Assembly: GCF_018127745.1 (NCBI RefSeq)
Contig: NZ_CP072333.1
Coordinates: forward strand, 372,001 to 436,000
DNA from: Porphyromonas sp. oral taxon 275
GTDB taxonomy: Bacteria; Bacteroidota; Bacteroidia; Bacteroidales; Porphyromonadaceae
Reading direction: 5' to 3'
Length of the DNA stretch: 64,000 nucleotides
Shown: positions 60,187 through 64,000 of the stretch, in pieces
Layout of the letters: every line of letters begins with the position of its first letter
Numbering within the stretch: position 1 is the stretch's first letter
Made by a program: the position numbers and the translations under genes
Notes under the pieces: model-generated
Seen by the model: the letters and a program-made list of their open reading frames with translations, nothing else
Database searches by the model: none
What the model was told of the DNA's origin: nothing

Positions 60187-60513
60187 ATGGCAGAAGACGA
60201 ATTCGACGGCTACGATGACGCTGCGTCCGTGGCCTTCATACGCAACTATATCCCCCAGGAGATGAAGGAGCTGCTGAGTGACGATGATATCGTCTACTTC
60301 GTGGACCTTATCTACGACTACTACGAGAGCCGTGGCTACATGGACGAGGACCTCGATGAGGACGAAGCCATAGAGGTAGACGAGGACGAGCTCGTAGAGT
60401 ATGTCGTGCGCAATGCCCGCAAGGATGGCGTCGGGAAGTTCGAGCCCGAGCAGATCCGCTTCGTCGTACAGGGCGAGCTGGAGTATTGCCAGAGCATCAA
60501 CCTCTTTGACTAG
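60187..60513 (+). CDS. Small acidic conserved-looking protein of unknown function
   Basis: 108 aa, strongly acidic (for example [22 protein letters not shown]). Predicted helical. [37 protein letters not shown] and [25 protein letters not shown] look like conserved segments and the coding pattern is clear. It has no signal peptide or membrane segment. I do not recognise a characterised family; it resembles unannotated Bacteroidetes proteins. trmB follows 8 nt later, which may hint at a tRNA or ribosome-linked role. Confidence 0.7.
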   Translation: MAEDEFDGYDDAASVAFIRNYIPQEMKELLSDDDIVYFVDLIYDYYESRGYMDEDLDEDEAIEVDEDELVEYVVRNARKDGVGKFEPEQIRFVVQGELEYCQSINLFD

Positions 60514-60521
60514 GCGCGCGG

Positions 60522-61268
60522 GTGGGAAAGAATAAGCTGGCGAAGTTCGCCGAGATGGAGACCTTCCCCCATGTCTTCCAGTATCCCTTTGCGCGTCTGC
60601 AGCAGGAGGACTTCCCGCTGCGTGGTCGTTGGCGGGAGGACTTCTTCCACAACGATCACCCCATAGTCCTCGAGCTGGGCTGTGGCAAGGGCGAGTACAC
60701 GGTAGGCCTCGGAGAGGTCTATCCTGAGAAGAACTTCATCGGCGTGGACGTCAAGGGGGCACGTATCTGGACGGGGGCTAAGGCTTCGCACGAGGCAGGG
60801 ATGAGCAATGTGGCCTTCCTGCGCGGCGAGATCGAGTCCCTGGGACGCTTCTTCGCCCCCGGGGAGGTGGACGAGATCTGGATTACCTTCCCCGATCCGC
60901 AGATGAAGAAGGTGACGAAGCGCCTGACCTCCTCGCGCTTCCTCCTGCGCTACCTCGAGGCCCTCAAGCCCGGCGGTATCATCCACCTCAAGACGGACAG
61001 TCCCTTCCTCTATACCTATACTAAGGCCTTCGTCACGCTCAACGCTCAGGAGATCATCACCGACACCGACGACCTCTACAGCGGAGCCTACGAGGACAAG
61101 ATCCTTGGTATCAAGACCTACTACGAGCGTCAGTGGCTGAGTCGCGGCCTCACGATCAAGTATCTGAGCTTCCGCCCCGCGCTCCCTGCGGGAGGCTTCG
61201 TGGAGCCCGACATAGAGATCGAGCCCGACAGCTACCGTAGCTTCAGCCGCTCGCGCCGCGTACAATAA
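60522..61268 (+). CDS. trmB: tRNA (guanine-N7-)-methyltransferase TrmB
   Basis: 248 aa from a GTG at 60522 ([22 protein letters not shown]). TrmB makes m7G46 in the tRNA variable loop. Motifs: [35 protein letters not shown] (SAM binding), and [43 protein letters not shown], which holds the characteristic FPDPxxKKRH-like catalytic strand. The GTG start is supported by alignment of the N-terminus with relatives. mrp begins directly after the stop codon. Confidence 0.93.
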   Translation: MGKNKLAKFAEMETFPHVFQYPFARLQQEDFPLRGRWREDFFHNDHPIVLELGCGKGEYTVGLGEVYPEKNFIGVDVKGARIWTGAKASHEAGMSNVAFLRGEIESLGRFFAPGEVDEIWITFPDPQMKKVTKRLTSSRFLLRYLEALKPGGIIHLKTDSPFLYTYTKAFVTLNAQEIITDTDDLYSGAYEDKILGIKTYYERQWLSRGLTIKYLSFRPALPAGGFVEPDIEIEPDSYRSFSRSRRVQ

Positions 61269-62393
61269 ATGAGTACTATGGCCACGACCCTATATCCTAA
61301 TCTGATCCTCGAGGCGCTCGCCAAGGTACGCTACCCGGGCACGGGGAAGAACCTCGTCGAGTCGGGCATGGTGGAGGATGACATCCGTATCGAGGGGATG
61401 AAGGTGAGCTTCTCACTGATCTTCGACAAGCCCAATAACCCCTTCGTCAAGTCCGTCGTACGCGCTGCCGAGACGGCCATCCTTACCCATATCGGCCCTG
61501 AGGTCGAGATCGTAGGGAACATCTCGGTCAAGCAGCCCGAGCTCGTCCCCCAGGAGGAGCTGCCGCTACTGCCCGAGGTGCGCAATACGCTGGCGATCTT
61601 CTCAGGGAAGGGCGGCGTCGGCAAGAGCACCGTCTCGGCCAACCTCGCCGTAGCCTTAGCCCAGGCTGGCTACAAGGTGGGACTACTGGATGCCGACATC
61701 TTCGGCCCCTCGCAGCCCAAGATGTTCGGCTGTGAGGACGCCCGTCCCGTCCTCGAGGCGACGAGCTCGGGGCGCGAGCTGATCGCTCCCGTAGAGCGCT
61801 ACGGCGTCAAGCTCCTCTCCATCGGCTTCTTCGTCAACCAGGAGAGCCCCGTCCTCTGGCGAGGCAGCATGGCCAGCAATGCCCTCAAGCAGCTCCTCAC
61901 CGAGACGAACTGGGGCGAGCTAGACTACCTCCTCATCGACCTCCCCCCAGGGACGAGCGACATCCACCTGACGCTCGTGCAGACGCTGGGCCTTACGGGC
62001 TCGATCATCGTCACGACGCCGCAACAGGTGGCTCTGGCGGATGCCATCAAGGGTATAGGCATGTTCACCGACGAGCACGTACAGGTGCCCATTCTCGGAC
62101 TGGTAGAGAACATGGCTTGGTTCACCCCTGCCGAGCTGCCCGAGAATAGGTACTACATCTTCGGCCGCGAAGGGGGCAAGGAGCTGGCCGAGGAGCTCGG
62201 CCTGCCGCTGCTAGGGCAGCTGCCCCTCATCCAGAGCGTATGCAGCTCGGGGGATGAAGGGCGACCGATAGCCACCGACGAGACCAGTCTGATGGGCATC
62301 TACTTCCGCACGCTGGCGCGCAACGTCGTCGAGCAGATGGAGGCGCGCAATGCCTCCGCCGCGCCGACACAGCGGGTCGAGGTACAGCGCTAG
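61269..62393 (+). CDS. mrp: Mrp/ApbC (NBP35-type) iron-sulfur cluster carrier ATPase
   Basis: 374 aa. An N-terminal MIP18/DUF59-like domain (about 1-95) is joined to a deviant Walker A P-loop NTPase, IFSGKGGVGKSTVSANLAVALAQAG (about 114-138). The ATPase also has LLDADIFGPSQPKMFG, LLIDLPPGTSDIHLTLVQ and GLVENMAWF. Such proteins hold and deliver Fe-S clusters; the usual CxxC near the C-terminus of many Mrp proteins is not evident in the GLVENMAWFTPAELPENRYYIFG region. The ATG lies immediately after the trmB stop. Confidence 0.9.
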   Translation: MSTMATTLYPNLILEALAKVRYPGTGKNLVESGMVEDDIRIEGMKVSFSLIFDKPNNPFVKSVVRAAETAILTHIGPEVEIVGNISVKQPELVPQEELPLLPEVRNTLAIFSGKGGVGKSTVSANLAVALAQAGYKVGLLDADIFGPSQPKMFGCEDARPVLEATSSGRELIAPVERYGVKLLSIGFFVNQESPVLWRGSMASNALKQLLTETNWGELDYLLIDLPPGTSDIHLTLVQTLGLTGSIIVTTPQQVALADAIKGIGMFTDEHVQVPILGLVENMAWFTPAELPENRYYIFGREGGKELAEELGLPLLGQLPLIQSVCSSGDEGRPIATDETSLMGIYFRTLARNVVEQMEARNASAAPTQRVEVQR

Positions 62394-62415
62394 GTACGCG
62401 CGACACATCATCATA

Positions 62416-62800
62416 GTCAAGTAGCGTCGCAGTGGGGCGGTCTGTCGCTTCTCCCCCAGAGGGAGGTGAGGAACGTCCGGGCAACGCAGAGCACCATGCT
62501 TCCTAACGGGAAGTCGTCCGTGAGGGCGAAGTAGCGTAACAGAGAATGACCGCCCGCAGCCTCGGCTACGGGTAAGGGTGAAAAGGTGCGGTAAGAGCGC
62601 ACCGAGCCTGTGGTGACATCGGCTGCCGTACGCCTGATGGGTTGCAAGATCATGTATACCGACGTCACGAGGCTTGCTCGGCCCATGTCGGAGGGTAGAT
62701 CGCTTGAGAGGAGTGGTGACACTCCATCCAGATAAATGGCAGACGCCGAGCCTTGGCTCGGTACAGAACCCGGCTTATAGCCCCACTGCCGCTGCTTGAC
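62416..62800 (+). ncRNA. rnpB: RNase P RNA (class A)
   Basis: RNA of about 385 nt, catalytic subunit of RNase P, which removes the 5' leader of tRNA precursors. Conserved blocks are GAGGAACGTCCGGGC (~62468, the P4/CR-I region), ACAGAGAATGACCGCCC (~62539), AGATAAATGGCAGACGCC (~62730) and ACAGAACCCGGCTTATAG (~62764, ending P4/CR-V). The ends pair as helix P1: GTCAAGTAGCGTCGCAGTGG (62416-62435) with the segment ending at 62800 (CCACTGCCGCTGCTTGAC), with two mismatched positions. The extent is set by P1 and could be off by a few bases. Confidence 0.95.
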
Positions 62801-62822
62801 TTCCCCTTTATCCCCCTTCTAT

Positions 62823-64000
62823 ATGAGTAGTAGCATACGTAGACTCACCGCACTAGGCTTCAGGAGCTATCGCTTCCTCAGCCTCGATATGTGGCGCCTT
62901 CGTCCCGAGGGCCTCAGCTCGACGAAGCGCTATGGGGTCGCGACGCTGCGCGTGCTCTACATGACGATCCTCAGCTATATCGAGCAGGGCATAGGCACGC
63001 TGGCGGGTTCGCTGACCTACAGTACGGCGCTCTCTATCGTACCCCTGCTGGCCGTGATCATCGGCATTGCGAAGGGCTTCGGCCTGCAGGAGATCGTGCG
63101 TGATGCCCTCATCCAGGGGCTCCCTGGGCATGAGGTGGAGCTGGCGAAGGCCTTCACCTACGTCGAGAACTATCTAGCGCAGGTGCAGGGCGGGCTCTTT
63201 ATCGGCGTGGGGCTAGCGGTGCTCTTCTACACTGTGCTGATGCTCATCTCGACAATCGAGGATAGCTTCAACCGCCTGTGGCAGGCGCCGAGCGCGCGTC
63301 CCTGGGGGCGTAGGATCATGGGCTACCTCAGTGCCTTCCTGCTGCTGCCCCTCTTGATGACGATCTCCAGCGCCACGACCATTTTCCTCTCGACGCTCAA
63401 TCATACCTACCTCGCTCAGCTAGGGCTCATCTCCACGGTGACCAATCAGCTGCTGCAGCTGCTGCCCTTCGCCATCCTCATCATCCTCTTCACGCTGCTC
63501 TATCTGCTGATCCCCAATGTGCGGGTACACTTCGTCCCTGCGCTTATCGCGGGCGTCATCGCGGGGCTGGCCTTCCAGTGCTTCCAGGCGCTGTATATCA
63601 ATGGGGTGCTGTGGATCTCCAAGTACAATGCCATCTATGGGAGCTTCGCCGCCGTACCTCTGGCCTTGCTGTGGACGCAGCTCTCCTGGGTCATCATCCT
63701 GCTGGGGGCGCAGATCAGCTATGCCGTGCAGCATGTGTGGTACTTCACGACGCCGCCCCTGAGCGGGCGGCTCTCCCGTCGCTACGAGGATCTTATCCTC
63801 ATCTCGGTCGCGGCTACGACCGCACGCCTCTTCGCCGAAGGCTACCGTCCGCTGCCTGAGGCCACGACGCTGGCCGAGCGCAGCCGTCTGCCGCTGCGAG
63901 AGACGCAGGAGGCGCTGCTCAGACTGCTGCGCCTGGGGGTGCTAGCCGAGGTACGTACGCTGCAGCATGGCTCCGAGCAAGTCGGCTACCAGCCCGCCCT
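62823..64000 (+). CDS. YihY/virulence factor BrkB family membrane protein (3' end outside window)
   Basis: About 392 codons are present and the frame runs off the window. MSSSIRRLTALGFRSYRFLSLDMWRL leads into several transmembrane helices, with GTLAGSLTYSTALSIVPLLAVIIGIAKGFG, GLFIGVGLAVLFYTVLMLISTIEDSFNRLWQ and ALYINGVLWISKYNAIYGSFAAVPLALLWTQLSWVIILLGAQISY, the family signatures. After the membrane domain a soluble winged-helix-like tail begins (YEDLILISVAATTARLFAEGYRPLPEATTLAERSRLPLRETQEALLRLLRLGVL), a common extension in Bacteroidetes. The old label RNase BN is not supported for this family. Function unknown. Confidence 0.9.
   Translation, partial: MSSSIRRLTALGFRSYRFLSLDMWRLRPEGLSSTKRYGVATLRVLYMTILSYIEQGIGTLAGSLTYSTALSIVPLLAVIIGIAKGFGLQEIVRDALIQGLPGHEVELAKAFTYVENYLAQVQGGLFIGVGLAVLFYTVLMLISTIEDSFNRLWQAPSARPWGRRIMGYLSAFLLLPLLMTISSATTIFLSTLNHTYLAQLGLISTVTNQLLQLLPFAILIILFTLLYLLIPNVRVHFVPALIAGVIAGLAFQCFQALYINGVLWISKYNAIYGSFAAVPLALLWTQLSWVIILLGAQISYAVQHVWYFTTPPLSGRLSRRYEDLILISVAATTARLFAEGYRPLPEATTLAERSRLPLRETQEALLRLLRLGVLAEVRTLQHGSEQVGYQPA

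Noticed and set aside
62417-62722. Minus-strand open frames of about 100 aa
   Set aside because: They are antisense to the RNase P RNA gene, which is well supported by conserved blocks and terminal pairing.

Overview
The window is a GC-rich stretch of a Bacteroidota chromosome, most likely a Porphyromonas-like genus of the Porphyromonadaceae. The evidence is an LpxC-FabZ fusion, SusC/SusD genes, the small Rpb6-like omega subunit, the bamD-rpoZ-DUF4293 cluster, DUF4230, DUF4302 and DUF4810 proteins, several perfect Bacteroidetes -7 boxes (TAnnTTTG), and starts with no Shine-Dalgarno sequence. The species is not determined. No tRNA, rRNA, transposase, phage gene or CRISPR array was seen. The only structural RNA gene found is rnpB.

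Layout. 0-11.4 kb (minus): end of def, ruvX, a 1.7 kb repeat-filled gap, then one long cluster read from a glucosaminidase/LysM gene through purM, prfA, pyrF, lpxD, lpxC/fabZ and lpxA to an Nnr-like gene, closed by a strong terminator. 11.8-14.5 kb (plus): nucleoside phosphorylase, crcB, murF. 14.6-21.5 kb (minus): a SusC/SusD import operon with a zinc metallohydrolase lipoprotein and a DUF4302 lipoprotein. 22.5-24.5 kb (plus): a helix-hairpin-helix/outer-membrane barrel protein. 24.6-32.7 kb (minus): ssb, tsaB, exodeoxyribonuclease III, queC, an AspT/YidE-type transporter, pcrA, and a DUF4810/GNA1162 lipoprotein pair. 33.1-51.6 kb (plus): rhodanese, bamD-rpoZ-DUF4293, purB, a DUF389 protein, a PepSY-like protein, an exported superoxide dismutase, a Nudix-like membrane protein followed by three methyltransferases, DUF417 and flavodoxin-fold redox genes, and mfd-cobU-cobT. 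51.8-56.4 kb (minus): an SDR protein, a TIGR01212 radical SAM protein, a lipoate ligase and gyrB. 56.8-64 kb (plus): two DUF4230 proteins, an ABC-F ATPase, a small acidic protein, trmB, mrp, rnpB and a YihY/BrkB membrane protein cut by the window edge.

Functionally this is mostly core housekeeping: lipid A and peptidoglycan precursors, outer-membrane assembly, nucleotide synthesis, RNA modification, DNA repair and topology. The accessory parts are the SusCD-metallohydrolase operon, the exported SOD and the DUF417/oxidoreductase pair.

The most unusual content is intergenic. Seven gaps hold arrays of four units with an exact 22-bp period, built on an 18-bp quasi-palindrome (CTGAC/GxGATATCCCTCAG-like) plus a 4-bp spacer. 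Two further gaps hold AT-rich arrays (TTATATTACTTTT-like) with the same 22-bp period, one of them directly abutting two degenerate GC-type units. A separate family of about 115-nt nested palindromes (CCCAGGGT...ACCCTGGG) occurs six times in convergent sets. I cannot assign a function to any of these. They are the best candidates here for something poorly described. Other points of interest are an Nnr protein that has lost its catalytic motifs, an apparently leaderless mfd, and a 54-nt hairpin whose apex carries a stop codon.
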